A DNA stretch of 64,000 bases from Arthrobacter pascens (GCF_030815585.1 NZ_JAUSWY010000001.1:2046001-2110000); one strand, 5' to 3'; shown: positions 8,554 through 20,028, counted from the first letter of the stretch. Program-made: numbers and translations. The notes: generated by a model not told the origin, from the letters alone.

Positions 8554-9468
8554 ATGACCTTAATGGCGACAGACTCATCTACCAGCACGCTGCCTCAGTC
8601 AGAGGCCCACATGGAAGACCAGGCCCAGAAGTTCGTGCTCACATTGTCGTGCGTAGAACGCGCGGGCATCGTCCAGGCGGTCACCACCTTCCTCTTTGAG
8701 CGTGGCTTCAACATCGACGAACACCAGCAGTTCGACGACGGCCTCCGCCAGACTCTGCATCTGCGCACCGCATTCTCGGGTTCCTCCATCCACACCCCGG
8801 ACACGCTCCAGGAAGAATTCCGTCCGATCGCTGACCGCTTCGACATGAAATTCAGCTTTCATGACCAGACCAAGCAACGCGTCCTCGTGATGGTATCCAA
8901 GTTCGGCCACTGCCTGAACGACCTGATCTTCCGCTGGCGGGGCGGAAGCCTCGGCGGCGACATCGTCCTGGTAGTTTCCAATCACGAAACCCACCGTGCC
9001 ATGGCCGAGGCCGCCGGCCTCCCCTTCATCTATCTCCCAGTGACCCCCGAGACGAAGTCAGATGCCGAACAGCGCCTCCTGGAAGTGGTGGACGAGCACA
9101 ACATCGACCTCGTCGTGCTCGCCCGGTACATGCAGGTCCTGTCCGATGACCTCTGCCGCTCCCTTGAAGGCCGGGCAATCAACATCCACCACTCCTTCCT
9201 CCCCGGATTCAAGGGTGCACGCCCTTACCACCAGGCCTACGACCGTGGGGTCAAGCTGGTGGGCGCCACGGCCCACTACGTAACTGCGGAGCTGGATGAG
9301 GGGCCAATCATCGAACAGGAAGTCATCAGGGTCGACCACAGCTACGGACCGATCGCCCTCTCAACGGTTGGCCAAGACGCGGAAGCACTGGCACTGTCCC
9401 GCGCCGTGCGGTGGCACTGCGAACACCGAGTACTGCTGGATCAAACCAGCACCGTCGTGTTCCGGTAA
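8554..9468 (+). CDS. purU: Formyltetrahydrofolate deformylase
   Basis: Cytoplasmic enzyme of 304 residues that hydrolyses 10-formyl-THF to formate and THF. An N-terminal ACT domain (FVLTLSCVERAGIVQAVTTF) precedes a formyltransferase-fold catalytic domain with the N-H-D set: Asn and His in AINIHHSFLPGFKGA and Asp in TAELDEGPIIEQ. AAAGGAGGAG before the ATG supports this start; a second in-frame ATG gives a form beginning MEDQAQ. It precedes dimethylglycine oxidase, as in Arthrobacter dimethylglycine/sarcosine loci, and would release THF from the C1 units made there while supplying formate to the downstream formate-dehydrogenase-like enzyme. Confidence 0.95.
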   Translation: MTLMATDSSTSTLPQSEAHMEDQAQKFVLTLSCVERAGIVQAVTTFLFERGFNIDEHQQFDDGLRQTLHLRTAFSGSSIHTPDTLQEEFRPIADRFDMKFSFHDQTKQRVLVMVSKFGHCLNDLIFRWRGGSLGGDIVLVVSNHETHRAMAEAAGLPFIYLPVTPETKSDAEQRLLEVVDEHNIDLVVLARYMQVLSDDLCRSLEGRAINIHHSFLPGFKGARPYHQAYDRGVKLVGATAHYVTAELDEGPIIEQEVIRVDHSYGPIALSTVGQDAEALALSRAVRWHCEHRVLLDQTSTVVFR

Positions 9469-12015
<2,547 letters not shown>

Positions 12016-12041
12016 CCACCCGCCAGACCGTTCAATGGCAC

Positions 12042-12082
12042 GCGGCCCGGACTCTTCACCTCGCAGCCAGAGTCCGGGCCGC
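12042..12082 (+). terminator. Strong hairpin between dmg and the cyclohydrolase gene
   Basis: The arms GCGGCCCGGACTCT (12042-12055) and AGAGTCCGGGCCGC (12069-12082) are perfectly complementary over 14 bp with a 13-base loop. The stem is followed by GCTCTTCC rather than a clean T-run. It may terminate or attenuate transcription between dmg and the folate genes. Confidence 0.65.
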
Positions 12083-12143
12083 TGCTCTTCCATCACGTCA
12101 CAAACCCTGCCCAGTCGACTCAAGCTTCAGCCCAGGAAGACAC

Positions 12144-12770
12144 ATGATCAGCTCAGAAACAATCAACGAATACCTCGCCAGGCTGGCCTCGCGAGAACCC
12201 ACCCCAGGCGGCGGCGCGGCCGCCGCGCTCCACGCCGCCCAGGGGGCAGCGCTCGTCGCCATGGTTGGCAGGTACACTACCGGCGCGAAGTACGAACAGC
12301 ATGCCGAAACCGTGCAAAGGATCATTAGGGCGGCCGACGGACTGGTGGTCGACGCGCTGCGCCTTGCGGACGCTGACCAACATGCGTTCCAAGGCGTCAT
12401 CGACTCGTACAAACTTCCGTCCGGGACCGAAGACCTCAAAACCGCACGGACGGCAGCCATCCAGGATGCGCTCATCCTGGCCGCACAAACCCCCGCACAG
12501 CTCATCAAGCTCGCCGGCGCCATCGTGGATCTTGGCACGGAACTTTTCGACGTCGCGAACGCCAATGTGATCAGCGACGTCGCTGCTGCCGCCGACGCGG
12601 CCCGCGCAGCCGCAACAACCGCGCGGGTGAACATCGATATTAACATGGTGGCCATCAAAGACGCCGCTGCCCGTTCACGGTTGGCTGGCCAGACCGACGG
12701 CCTCGAGGACAAGGTCATCCTGGCAGCAGACGCCCTCGTGGGTCGCGTCCGCGGAAGGATTCTCGGTTGA
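12144..12770 (+). CDS. Cyclodeaminase/cyclohydrolase family protein (FchA-like methenyl-THF cyclohydrolase)
   Basis: Protein of 208 residues matching the formiminotransferase-cyclodeaminase C-terminal (FTCD_C) family: the N-terminal helix ends in ASREPTPGGGAAAALHAA, and the C-terminus has the alanine-rich helical bundle. Stand-alone members act as formimino-THF cyclodeaminase or methenyl-THF cyclohydrolase (FchA). No histidine-degradation genes are near and it directly precedes folD, so the cyclohydrolase role is favoured: 5,10-methenyl-THF to 10-formyl-THF. AGGAAG precedes ATG 12144; the much longer upstream open frame is antisense-like reading through dmg. Its stop overlaps the TTG start of folD. 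Confidence 0.85.
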   Translation: MISSETINEYLARLASREPTPGGGAAAALHAAQGAALVAMVGRYTTGAKYEQHAETVQRIIRAADGLVVDALRLADADQHAFQGVIDSYKLPSGTEDLKTARTAAIQDALILAAQTPAQLIKLAGAIVDLGTELFDVANANVISDVAAAADAARAAATTARVNIDINMVAIKDAAARSRLAGQTDGLEDKVILAADALVGRVRGRILG

Positions 12771-13642
12771 GCACCGTACTTCTGTCCGGAAAAACACTGG
12801 CACGCGTCATTCAGCAGAAAGCCCACGATGAGGCCCGTGACCTCGAAGCCGACGGACTGCGCCCCACGCTCGCAGTGGTTGTCGCCACCGATGACGGTTC
12901 CACGCACTGGTATGTCCGGTCTATCGAACGGGCGGCGGAGAGTGCCGGCATCAGTTGCCGGATCGTGGATCTTGGGCAGGACGCCACCGCACAGGTTTTG
13001 ACCTCAGTCTTGAAGGACCTCAGCGCCGAACCATCGGTAAACGGCATCATCCTCCAGACGCCTTTGCCTCCCGGCGTCGGGACAGATGAGCTTGTTGGGC
13101 ACATTGCCCCGGAGAAGGACATCGATGGCGCGAACCCGTTGAGCCTGGGCCGGCTGGCTGTGGGCCAGCCCTCGTTCGCACCGGCCACGGCGCGAGCAGT
13201 AATCGAGATCCTTGACCATTTTGACATCCCAGTGGCGGGCCGGAACGTCGTCGTCATTGGCCGTTCCGCCGTGGTGGGAAAGCCGTTGTCCCTGCTGCTG
13301 CTGGAACGCGACGCCGCGGTTACCGTGTGCCACTCCAGGTCAGGTCCGCTTGAGAAATACACCAGGACGGCCGACGTCGTGGTCGTCGCCGCCGGGCGCA
13401 CCGGCCTGCTGAACGGCGGCCATGTTTCGTCCGAGGCCGTAGTGATCGACGTCGGCACCAACGTTCTTCCGGACGGGTCCCTCGTGGGGGATGTGGACGA
13501 GGCCAGCGTGTGGGGCATTGCCGCGGCGCTGACCCCTGTCCCCGGCGGCGTCGGCTCCGTCACCACATCGTTGCTTCTCCTGCACACAACCGAGGCGGCG
13601 AGGAAACAGTCGCATGCCCTGGTCCGGGGAGCCGCCGGGTGA
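12767..13642 (+). CDS. folD: Methylenetetrahydrofolate dehydrogenase, FolD family (cyclohydrolase lysine absent)
   Basis: FolD-fold protein of 291 residues: folate-site Gln97 in VNGIILQTPLPPG, KDIDG at 117-121 and the dinucleotide-binding GRSAVVGKP at 165-173. The start is TTG 12767, overlapping the stop of the FchA-like gene. Two family motifs are altered. The YVxxK motif reads YVRSI at 49-53, so Ile53 replaces the Lys needed for cyclohydrolase activity in bifunctional FolD, and the usual PCTP segment reads APATA near 138-142. The protein therefore probably only oxidises methylene-THF to methenyl-THF, leaving hydrolysis to the FchA-like partner. The assignment to the family is firm; loss of cyclohydrolase activity is inference. 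Confidence 0.9.
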   Translation: MSTVLLSGKTLARVIQQKAHDEARDLEADGLRPTLAVVVATDDGSTHWYVRSIERAAESAGISCRIVDLGQDATAQVLTSVLKDLSAEPSVNGIILQTPLPPGVGTDELVGHIAPEKDIDGANPLSLGRLAVGQPSFAPATARAVIEILDHFDIPVAGRNVVVIGRSAVVGKPLSLLLLERDAAVTVCHSRSGPLEKYTRTADVVVVAAGRTGLLNGGHVSSEAVVIDVGTNVLPDGSLVGDVDEASVWGIAAALTPVPGGVGSVTTSLLLLHTTEAARKQSHALVRGAAG

Positions 13643-13681
13643 TCCACGGTGGGCACACTGCCAAACCCTGGAACCAAGGGG

Positions 13682-14383
13682 CTACAGGACAGCCCTGATC
13701 AGGTTCTCGAAGTCAGTGACGTGCTGGGTGGTCAACCGCGCCGCAGCTTCGGAGTCCCCTTCCGCGATGCACTCGAGCAGCTCAATATGCTGGGCAATAT
13801 GCTCGGACACCGGCGGGAGCTTTTCCAGGACAAGGCTCCAAATCCGCGTTGCCAGGTTGTCGTATCGGATCAGGACCTCTTCAAGGTGCCGGCTCCCTGT
13901 GGCCCGGTAGATCATCCGATGTACCCGCATGTCCAGGCGCATGAGATCCCGTTGCGAGCGCGTGGCTGGCAGAAGCTGCCCTACTTCCCGGGCAAAGTCC
14001 CTAAGCTCCTGCCGAAGCTGCGGCGACGCCATCCGTGCAGCCCGCGCTGCTGCCGCAGGCTCCAGGAGCTGCCGGATTTCGGAGATTTCAGCCAGGTCCT
14101 TAATGTCCACGCCGGCGGCGAACGTTCCGCGCCGGGGATAGGCCACCACCAAATGGTCGCCCTCGAGCCGTTTCATGGCTTCCCGGATCGGCGTCCTGCC
14201 AACACCCAGGCGCCTGGAGATCGCCTCATCGTTAAGGGGCTCTCCCGGTTTGATGTCCAGAACGATCAGCTCATCGCACAAGACCCTGTAGGCAAAGTCG
14301 GCAAAGGATTCGTCGTCCTGCCTCACCGGCACATACGAACCTCCCGCATCAACCAGTAATTCGCCACCGATTGCCATTTTCAA
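13682..14383 (-). CDS. GntR family regulator with FCD domain (second paralog)
   Basis: Regulator of 233 residues, paralogous to the protein at 7752-8432. The winged HTH (YRVLCDELIVLDIKPGEPLN, then RRLGVGRTPIREAMKRLEGD) is followed by an FCD domain with the metal-site pattern RLDMRVHRMIY. It is convergent with folD, 39 bases away, and divergent from the MTHFR-like gene. That divergent gap carries a perfect copy of ACTGATATATCA, suggesting autoregulation and control of the downstream genes. Two such regulators flanking one pathway may respond to different ligands, for example dimethylglycine and a C1 compound; this is speculation. Confidence 0.92.
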   Translation of the reverse strand: MKMAIGGELLVDAGGSYVPVRQDDESFADFAYRVLCDELIVLDIKPGEPLNDEAISRRLGVGRTPIREAMKRLEGDHLVVAYPRRGTFAAGVDIKDLAEISEIRQLLEPAAAARAARMASPQLRQELRDFAREVGQLLPATRSQRDLMRLDMRVHRMIYRATGSRHLEEVLIRYDNLATRIWSLVLEKLPPVSEHIAQHIELLECIAEGDSEAAARLTTQHVTDFENLIRAVL

Positions 14384-14408
14384 GTCTCCTCCCGAGATGC
14401 GGCGGGGC

Positions 14409-14456
14409 CTTGACGTGCAGGCTCCACGTACATAGTATTCCTAGAACTGATATATC
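14409..14456 (+). promoter_or_regulatory. Promoter and GntR operator before the MTHFR-like gene
   Basis: TTGACG at 14409-14414 and TAGTAT at 14432-14437 have a 17-base spacer. The palindrome TGATATATCA at 14447-14456, within ACTGATATATCA, falls just at the predicted transcription start. The motif recurs before purU and fdhA. Confidence 0.6.
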
Positions 14457-14556
14457 AATATGTCGGCATAAGAATGTCAATCCTCCCGAGCCTCCCGATA
14501 TGGACGCTGCCCCGTGTGTGCGGGCGACGCACGGGTACGCCAAAGAACGGAGAGCA

Positions 14557-15429
14557 ATGAGCAAAGATGCTGTTGCAAGGGTGCGGGTGGAAGTTGTTCC
14601 GTCTGCCGATCTGCTCACGCAACTCCCCATGGCGTTAGATGTCCCGGGCGCCGTCAGTGTGACGTGCCTGCCGCACCACGGTCCTGCACGGACTGTAGAA
14701 GCAGCCGTACATCTGGCCCGTCTGGGCTACCACACGGTTCCCCATCTCGCCGCCCGCAGCATCGCCAGCCAGGCAGAACTGCATTCCCTCCTGCGGCAGT
14801 TGCAGGGCGCCGGGGTCTCCGAGTTGTTTCTCGTTGCCGGTGACCGCCGCATGTCCGCAGGTCCCTACTCCTGGAGTGGATCACTCCTGGAAGCCATCAA
14901 GGCGTATTCGCCTGGCTTCTCCATAGGCATCGCCGGCTACCCCGAGGGCCACCCCCAGCTTAGCCAGGAACAACTCGTGAGCAGCCTCGAGACCAAGGCG
15001 CCAATGGCGTCCTCACTGGTCACCCAGATGTGCTTTTCTGCGGAGGCAATCAGCCAGTACCTCCGGACCATCCGCAGGAACGGTATGGAGCTCCCTGTGT
15101 GGGTCGGTGTCCCAGGTCCGGTCTCCGTTAAGAAGCTGGTATCCATGGGAGCCCGCCTCGGCGTCGGCCGTTCGCTCAGGCTTGCCCGCCGGACAGGCAT
15201 GGCGGGGGCCCTCTGGCGGCGAGGCGACTTCCTGAACTACGACAGTGCCCGCCTCATTCGCGACGTTCACCGCGAGCTGGCAGGTGATCCCCTCTTTGCC
15301 GGGTTCCATATCTACACCTTCAACGACCTCGTCCGCCTGCCGGGCCTTCTGGACAGCGTCCCGACACTGCAGCAGACCACGTTGTCCCCCACGCAACGCG
15401 CCAGCCCGCCGTTTCCTGCCAAGATCTGA
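14557..15429 (+). CDS. Short methylenetetrahydrofolate reductase-like protein
   Basis: Cytoplasmic protein of about 290 residues of the MTHFR (beta/alpha)8 family, with VSVTCLPHHGPARTVEAAVH, the cofactor-strand segment ELFLVAGDRR and the C-terminal FAGFHIYTFNDLVRLPGLLD. The family reduces 5,10-methylene-THF to 5-methyl-THF with FAD and NAD(P)H. GGAGAG upstream supports ATG 14557; the frame is open further upstream but would run through the operator. It begins the gene block with the formate-dehydrogenase-like enzyme. The sequence diverges from E. coli MetF, so direction and cofactor are uncertain; in this context it could route C1 units in or out of the methylene-THF pool. Confidence 0.75.
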   Translation: MSKDAVARVRVEVVPSADLLTQLPMALDVPGAVSVTCLPHHGPARTVEAAVHLARLGYHTVPHLAARSIASQAELHSLLRQLQGAGVSELFLVAGDRRMSAGPYSWSGSLLEAIKAYSPGFSIGIAGYPEGHPQLSQEQLVSSLETKAPMASSLVTQMCFSAEAISQYLRTIRRNGMELPVWVGVPGPVSVKKLVSMGARLGVGRSLRLARRTGMAGALWRRGDFLNYDSARLIRDVHRELAGDPLFAGFHIYTFNDLVRLPGLLDSVPTLQQTTLSPTQRASPPFPAKI

Positions 15430-15441
15430 AGGGAAGATCAC

Positions 15442-17769
15442 ATGGCTTCAAAAGCACCCAAACAGAATATCGACGAGTCAAAACTGACTCTCACCAAACC
15501 CAAGACCAAAGCCGTCGGCATCCCCGCGGTCACGAACGCACTGAAGATCTCCCTTGAGCAGATGGGCCCGCTGCGCAGCATCCAGACGCTCATGGCAGTC
15601 AACCAGGTTGACGGCTTTGACTGTATGGGCTGTGCCTGGCCTGAACACGAAAAGCGCAATGCTGCGGAATTCTGCGAGAACGGTGCCAAGGCAGTCGCCG
15701 AGGAGGCCACCCGCCGTCGAGTCACCCCCGAATTCTTCGCCGAGCACTCCATCGCGGACCTTAAGACGCGTGACGACTACTGGTTGGGACAGCAGGGCCG
15801 GCTGACGCACCCGATGCTCCTTGACGAGGGGGCAACCCACTACAAACCCATCGCATGGGACGAAGCCTATGAGTTGGTCTCCCAGGAGATCAAAGACATG
15901 GATCATCCTGACCAAGCGGTCTTCTATACCTCCGGGCGGACCTCGAATGAAGCAGCCTTCCTGTACCAGCTCCTCGTGCGGGGTATCGGGACGAACAACC
16001 TCCCCGATTGCTCCAACATGTGCCACGAGTCCTCGGGCTCGGCCCTCGTCGAAACCATCGGCATCGGCAAAGGCTCCGTCAGCCTCACGGACTTGGAGAC
16101 GGCGTCGCTGATTTTCGTGGCGGGTCAAAATCCCGGCACCAACCACCCGCGCATGCTCAGCGCGCTGGAGAAGGCGAAGAAGAACGGCGCCGTGATCATC
16201 TCCGTGAATCCACTTCCTGAGGCCGGGCTCCTTCGATTCGAGAATCCGCAGAACATTTCCGGCATGGTGGTGGGCACCCAACTGACCGACGACTTCCTCC
16301 AAATTCGCGCCGGAGGCGATCAGGCCCTCTTCCAGGGGCTTGGCAAATACCTTCTCGAAGCCGAAGCCCAAGGGCGCAAGACCCCCGGCCTGCCCACCGT
16401 GCTGGACCATGAATTCATCAGGGACCACACCGTTGGCATCGACGATTACCTGCGGTACCTCGAAAAGGCGGAATGGGACGACATCGTCGAAGCCACCGGA
16501 CTGACACTGGAACAGATCAAGTCCACTGGCGAGCGTCTCCTGGCCTCGAGCGCCACTATCGTCTGCTGGGCCATGGGCCTGACCCAGCACAAGCACTCGG
16601 TACCCACCCTCCGCGACGTGGTCAACGTCCTGCTTCTCCAAGGCAACATCGGCAAGCCCGGTGCCGGCGTCTGCCCCGTCCGCGGCCACTCCAACGTCCA
16701 GGGTGACCGTACCATGGGCATCTTCGAGAAGATGCCGGAGAACTTCCACGACCGGCTTGACCACGAATTCCAGTTCCTCTCCCCCCGGCCGCACGGCTTC
16801 GACACCGTGGCCGCCATTCGCGCCATGCGGGACGGCAAGGTCCGCGTCTTCATTGGCATGGGCGGCAATTTCGTGCGGGCGGCCCCGGATTCCGAGGTCA
16901 CGGAACAGGCTCTGGCCAACACCCGTCTGACGGTGCAGATCTCCACGAAACTGAACCATTCCCACGTATCGACGGGTCGTCGTGCGCTGATTCTTCCGAC
17001 GCTCGGACGTACGGAGAAGGACACCCAGCGCACAGGCGACCAGAGAGTTACCGTGGAGGATTCCATGAGTGCGGTTCATGCCTCCCGCGGACGCCTTAAG
17101 CCCGCCAGCGAGCACCTGCAGTCCGAGGTGGCCATTGTCTGCAACCTCGCCCACAAACTCTTCACCGGCAGGGACAACCTCCCGCTGCCCAAAACCCCCA
17201 AGGCCGACTGGCTCGCCATGAGGGACGACTACTCCATCATCAGGAAACACATCGAGGCGGTCCTCAGCGGCTTCGAAAATTTCGAGGAACGGATCCAGAA
17301 CCCCGGAGGTTTCGTCCTTCCCCACCCACCCCGGGACGCCAGGAAGTTCGATACCGCTTCGGGCAAGGCCCACTTCACAGGCAACGAACTGGAATTTATC
17401 AGGGTCCCGGCGGGACGACTCGTCCTTCAGACCCTGCGCTCCCATGACCAGTACAACACCACCATCTATGGCAAGGACGATCGTTACCGCGGCATCCATG
17501 GTGGGCGGCGCGTAGTCCTGGTCAACGAGGCCGACATTGTTGGGCTCGGCTTCAGGGATGGAGACATGGTTCACCTCATTTCAGAATTCCAGGGCACTGA
17601 GAGGCGGGCCGAAAACTTCCGCATCGTTTCGTACTCGACGCCCAAGGGCTGCGCGGCGGCCTACTACCCGGAAACCAATGTGCTGGTGCCGCTTGATTCG
17701 GTAGCCGACACCAGCGGTACGCCGACCTCCAAGTCCGTCATCGTGCGGCTGGAACGGGCCGAACTGTGA
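15442..17769 (+). CDS. FdhF/YdeP family molybdopterin oxidoreductase
   Basis: Molybdenum enzyme of 775 residues related to the formate dehydrogenase alpha subunit. The N-terminal cluster-binding motif [10 protein letters not shown] is of the YdeP type. [12 protein letters not shown] supplies a Cys in the position that binds molybdenum, and the bis-MGD-binding domains follow ([20 protein letters not shown], then a C-terminal barrel ending near [11 protein letters not shown]). It starts 12 bases after the MTHFR-like stop. Placement among purU, fdhA, moeA and an fdhD remnant makes formate oxidation the likely role. Some YdeP proteins serve other functions such as acid resistance, so the substrate is inferred from context. 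Confidence 0.88.
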   Translation: MASKAPKQNIDESKLTLTKPKTKAVGIPAVTNALKISLEQMGPLRSIQTLMAVNQVDGFDCMGCAWPEHEKRNAAEFCENGAKAVAEEATRRRVTPEFFAEHSIADLKTRDDYWLGQQGRLTHPMLLDEGATHYKPIAWDEAYELVSQEIKDMDHPDQAVFYTSGRTSNEAAFLYQLLVRGIGTNNLPDCSNMCHESSGSALVETIGIGKGSVSLTDLETASLIFVAGQNPGTNHPRMLSALEKAKKNGAVIISVNPLPEAGLLRFENPQNISGMVVGTQLTDDFLQIRAGGDQALFQGLGKYLLEAEAQGRKTPGLPTVLDHEFIRDHTVGIDDYLRYLEKAEWDDIVEATGLTLEQIKSTGERLLASSATIVCWAMGLTQHKHSVPTLRDVVNVLLLQGNIGKPGAGVCPVRGHSNVQGDRTMGIFEKMPENFHDRLDHEFQFLSPRPHGFDTVAAIRAMRDGKVRVFIGMGGNFVRAAPDSEVTEQALANTRLTVQISTKLNHSHVSTGRRALILPTLGRTEKDTQRTGDQRVTVEDSMSAVHASRGRLKPASEHLQSEVAIVCNLAHKLFTGRDNLPLPKTPKADWLAMRDDYSIIRKHIEAVLSGFENFEERIQNPGGFVLPHPPRDARKFDTASGKAHFTGNELEFIRVPAGRLVLQTLRSHDQYNTTIYGKDDRYRGIHGGRRVVLVNEADIVGLGFRDGDMVHLISEFQGTERRAENFRIVSYSTPKGCAAAYYPETNVLVPLDSVADTSGTPTSKSVIVRLERAEL

Positions 17770-17776
17770 GCGCTGG

Positions 17777-18366
17777 ATGACGACAACAACAACACCAGCC
17801 AAGGGTGTGGACGGACCCCGGGTGGAGCAGGCCGTCCGTGACTACCTCCTGGCGATCGGAGAGGACCCGGACAGGCCAGGACTCGCGGATACCCCCGCCC
17901 GCGTAGCCCGGGCTGCCGCCGAATCGTTTGGCGGACTCCACGAGGACCCCCTGGCCGTGCTGGACAGGACCTTTGACCTTGGCCATGGTGAAATGGTCAT
18001 CGTCAAGGACATCCCCTTTTACTCCACCTGTGAGCATCATCTGGTCCCGTTTCACGGCGTAGCGCATGTGGGGTATATCCCCTCCGCTGAAGGGCTGGTG
18101 ACTGGACTGAGCAACTCGCCCGGCTTGTGGATGTCTATGCACGAAGGCCACAGGTCCAAGAGAGATTGACTACACAGGTGGTGGATGCGCTGGTCAGTTC
18201 GCTGCGGCCGCTCGGGGCCATTGTGGTTGTTGAGTGCGAACACCTCTGCATGTCGATGCGGGGTATCCGCAAGCCCGGAGCAAAGACCATCACTTCTGCC
18301 GTGCGCGGCGAGCTGCGCCTGCCTGCTGCCCGTGCAGAGGCACTCAGCCTGATACACGGCCGCTAA
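17777..18366 (+). pseudogene. folE: GTP cyclohydrolase I, disrupted by a single-base frameshift
   Basis: The first frame (17777-18169) encodes [20 protein letters not shown] through the zinc-ligand segment [20 protein letters not shown] and then diverges after EGLVTGLS. The second frame (from about 18115 to 18366) continues with [19 protein letters not shown] and [15 protein letters not shown] to a normal C-terminus. Removal of one base between 18114 and 18115 (AAC where AAG-C is expected) explains the break. Intact, it would convert GTP to dihydroneopterin triphosphate for folate synthesis, fitting a THF-hungry pathway. It begins 7 bases after the dehydrogenase stop. Whether the break is real or a sequencing error cannot be told; it does not lie in a homopolymer. 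Confidence 0.85.
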
Positions 18367-18405
18367 AAATCTCTGGACACACCCGTGGACCTGCCATACG
18401 ATGTA

Positions 18406-18441
18406 ACTGATATATCTTTATTAATGATAAAAAATATCAGT
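18406..18441 (+). promoter_or_regulatory. Inverted repeat with GntR motif upstream of fdhA
   Basis: ACTGATATATCT at 18406-18417 carries the cluster motif, and ATATCAGT at 18434-18441 is the inverse of its first eight bases, giving a spaced inverted repeat in an AT-rich stretch. This is the third copy of the motif in the C1 cluster. Confidence 0.6.
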
Positions 18442-18460
18442 ACCCAACAAGAGGGAATTC

Positions 18461-18544
18461 GTGTCTGACATAACGCAGGCCCAGGCCGACGTTGTCCTGG
18501 CCGACCACACGGTCGCATCCGCAGGAGCAGCGGCCCCGCGTTAG
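18461..18544 (+). CDS. Possible 27-codon leader peptide or gene remnant before fdhA
   Basis: GTG 18461 opens a 27-codon frame (MSDITQAQADVVLADHTV and nine more residues) closed by TAG. GAGGGA at 18451-18456 is a plausible ribosome site. It lies just after the operator-like repeat and just before a hairpin, so it could be a leader peptide of an attenuator. It could equally be the N-terminus of a deleted gene. No family was recognised. Confidence 0.4.
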   Translation: MSDITQAQADVVLADHTVASAGAAAPR

Positions 18545-18552
18545 GCATCACC

Positions 18553-18582
18553 GGGAGGCCTGGCCTGATGTCCGGGCCTCCC
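18553..18582 (+). terminator. Hairpin between the short leader frame and fdhA
   Basis: GGGAGGCCTGG pairs with CCGGGCCTCCC (one G-T pair) around an 8-base loop. There is no T-run. It sits in the presumed 5' leader of fdhA and could act as an attenuator. Confidence 0.5.
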
Positions 18583-18737
18583 ACAGCTCCATCCACATCA
18601 GGGATGAGCGGTCCCGTTCCCGTGAACGGTGCTTCGGTGGCCTGGAACCTGGGGAGGTATCTCATCGAAGCATCGCTTTCGGGTGGCGGGGCAGCATACA
18701 AGTTCCACACACCACAGCAATTGTCCAAGGAGTGTCT

Positions 18738-19955
18738 ATGTCAGGAAACAGAGCAGTCGCCTACAAGGAACCCGGTGTCGTCGAGATCATCAATACCGAC
18801 TACCCGACGTTCGAGCTCAAGGATGGACCCGGCGTCAATCCAGCCAACATTGGCCGGAAGGTGCCACACGGTGTAGTCCTCCGCACTGTGACGACCAACA
18901 TCTGCGGCTCGGACCAGCACATGGTGCGCGGCCGCACCACGGCCCCCCAAAACCTGGTCCTGGGCCACGAAATCACCGGCGAGGTGATTGAAGTTGGTCC
19001 CGACGTGGAATTCATCAAGGTCGGCGACATCGTTTCGGTGCCGTTCAACATCTCCTGTGGCCGATGCCGGAACTGCAAGGAACGCAAGACCGGTATCTGC
19101 CTGAACGTCAACCCCGACCGGCCCGGCAGCGCCTACGGCTACGTAGACATGGGCGGCTGGGTCGGCGGACAGGCAGAATACGTGCTGGTCCCCTACGCGG
19201 ACTGGAACCTGCTGAAGTTCCCGGATCGGGACCAGGCCCTGGAGAAGATCATGGACCTGACCATGCTCTCGGACATCTTCCCCACCGGATTCCACGGAGC
19301 AGTTACGGCGGGAGTGGGCGTCGGATCCACCGTTTACGTCGCTGGCGCCGGCCCCGTTGGCCTGGCTGCCGCCGTCGGTGCCCAACTGCTTGGCGCCGCC
19401 GTCGTGATTGTCGCCGATATGAACGAGGACCGCCTGGCACAGGCCCGGTCCTTCGGATGCGAAACGGTGAATGTCTCCAAAGGTGACCCCAAGGACCAGA
19501 TTGAGCAGATCCTTGGGGTGCCGGAAGTTGATTGCGGCGTGGACGCCGTCGGCTTCGAAGCCCGCGGACACGGCAAAGACGCCTCGCACGAAGCCCCGGC
19601 CACCGTGCTGAACTCCCTCATGGACATCACCGCCGCTGGCGGTGCCCTGGGCATCCCAGGTCTGTACGTGACGGGTGACCCAGGCGGAATCGACGAGGCA
19701 GCCCAGCACGGATCCCTCTCGCTGTCGCTGGGCACTGGATGGGCAAAGTCCTTGTCCTTCACCACCGGCCAGTGCCCGGTGATGAAGTACAACCGCCAGC
19801 TGATGATGGCGATCCTGCACGACAAGGTTCAGATCGCCAAGGCCGTCAACGCCAAGGCAATCTCGCTCGAAGATGCCCCGCGCGGCTATGCGGAATTCGA
19901 CGCCGGCGCAGCAACCAAGTTCGTTCTGAACCCGAACGGATACGTCAAGGCCTAG
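18738..19955 (+). CDS. fdhA: Formaldehyde dehydrogenase, glutathione-independent
   Basis: Zinc-dependent medium-chain dehydrogenase of 405 residues that oxidises formaldehyde to formate with NAD. The catalytic zinc site includes Cys in TNICGSDQHMVRGRT and the LVLGHEITGEV segment. The structural zinc uses four Cys in CGRCRNCKERKTGIC. The Rossmann motif is VAGAGPVGLAAAVGAQLLGA. The insertion with HGKDASHEAPATVLNSL is typical of the Pseudomonas putida-type FdhA. AAGGAG at 18727-18732 fixes ATG 18738. Formaldehyde from betaine demethylation by GbcAB is the obvious substrate. The gene stands behind the third copy of the GntR motif. Confidence 0.95.
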   Translation: MSGNRAVAYKEPGVVEIINTDYPTFELKDGPGVNPANIGRKVPHGVVLRTVTTNICGSDQHMVRGRTTAPQNLVLGHEITGEVIEVGPDVEFIKVGDIVSVPFNISCGRCRNCKERKTGICLNVNPDRPGSAYGYVDMGGWVGGQAEYVLVPYADWNLLKFPDRDQALEKIMDLTMLSDIFPTGFHGAVTAGVGVGSTVYVAGAGPVGLAAAVGAQLLGAAVVIVADMNEDRLAQARSFGCETVNVSKGDPKDQIEQILGVPEVDCGVDAVGFEARGHGKDASHEAPATVLNSLMDITAAGGALGIPGLYVTGDPGGIDEAAQHGSLSLSLGTGWAKSLSFTTGQCPVMKYNRQLMMAILHDKVQIAKAVNAKAISLEDAPRGYAEFDAGAATKFVLNPNGYVKA

Positions 19956-19964
19956 CAGGCAACA

Positions 19965-20028
19965 GCGGACAACCGGGAACTGTAAAGCGCGCACCACGCG
20001 GGTGCCTTCCTTACAGTTCCCGGTCCGC
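19965..20028 (+). terminator. Strong terminator after fdhA
   Basis: ACCGGGAACTGTAA (19972-19985) pairs perfectly with TTACAGTTCCCGGT (20011-20024), and an outer GCGG/CCGC extends the stem beyond a small bulge. The loop is 25 bases. It separates fdhA from moeA. Confidence 0.75.

Noticed and set aside
15478..17574. Very long minus-strand open frame opposite the FdhF/YdeP-type gene (698 codons)
   Set aside because: It is antisense to a well-recognised enzyme; its translation has no family features, and such mirror frames are common in high-GC DNA.
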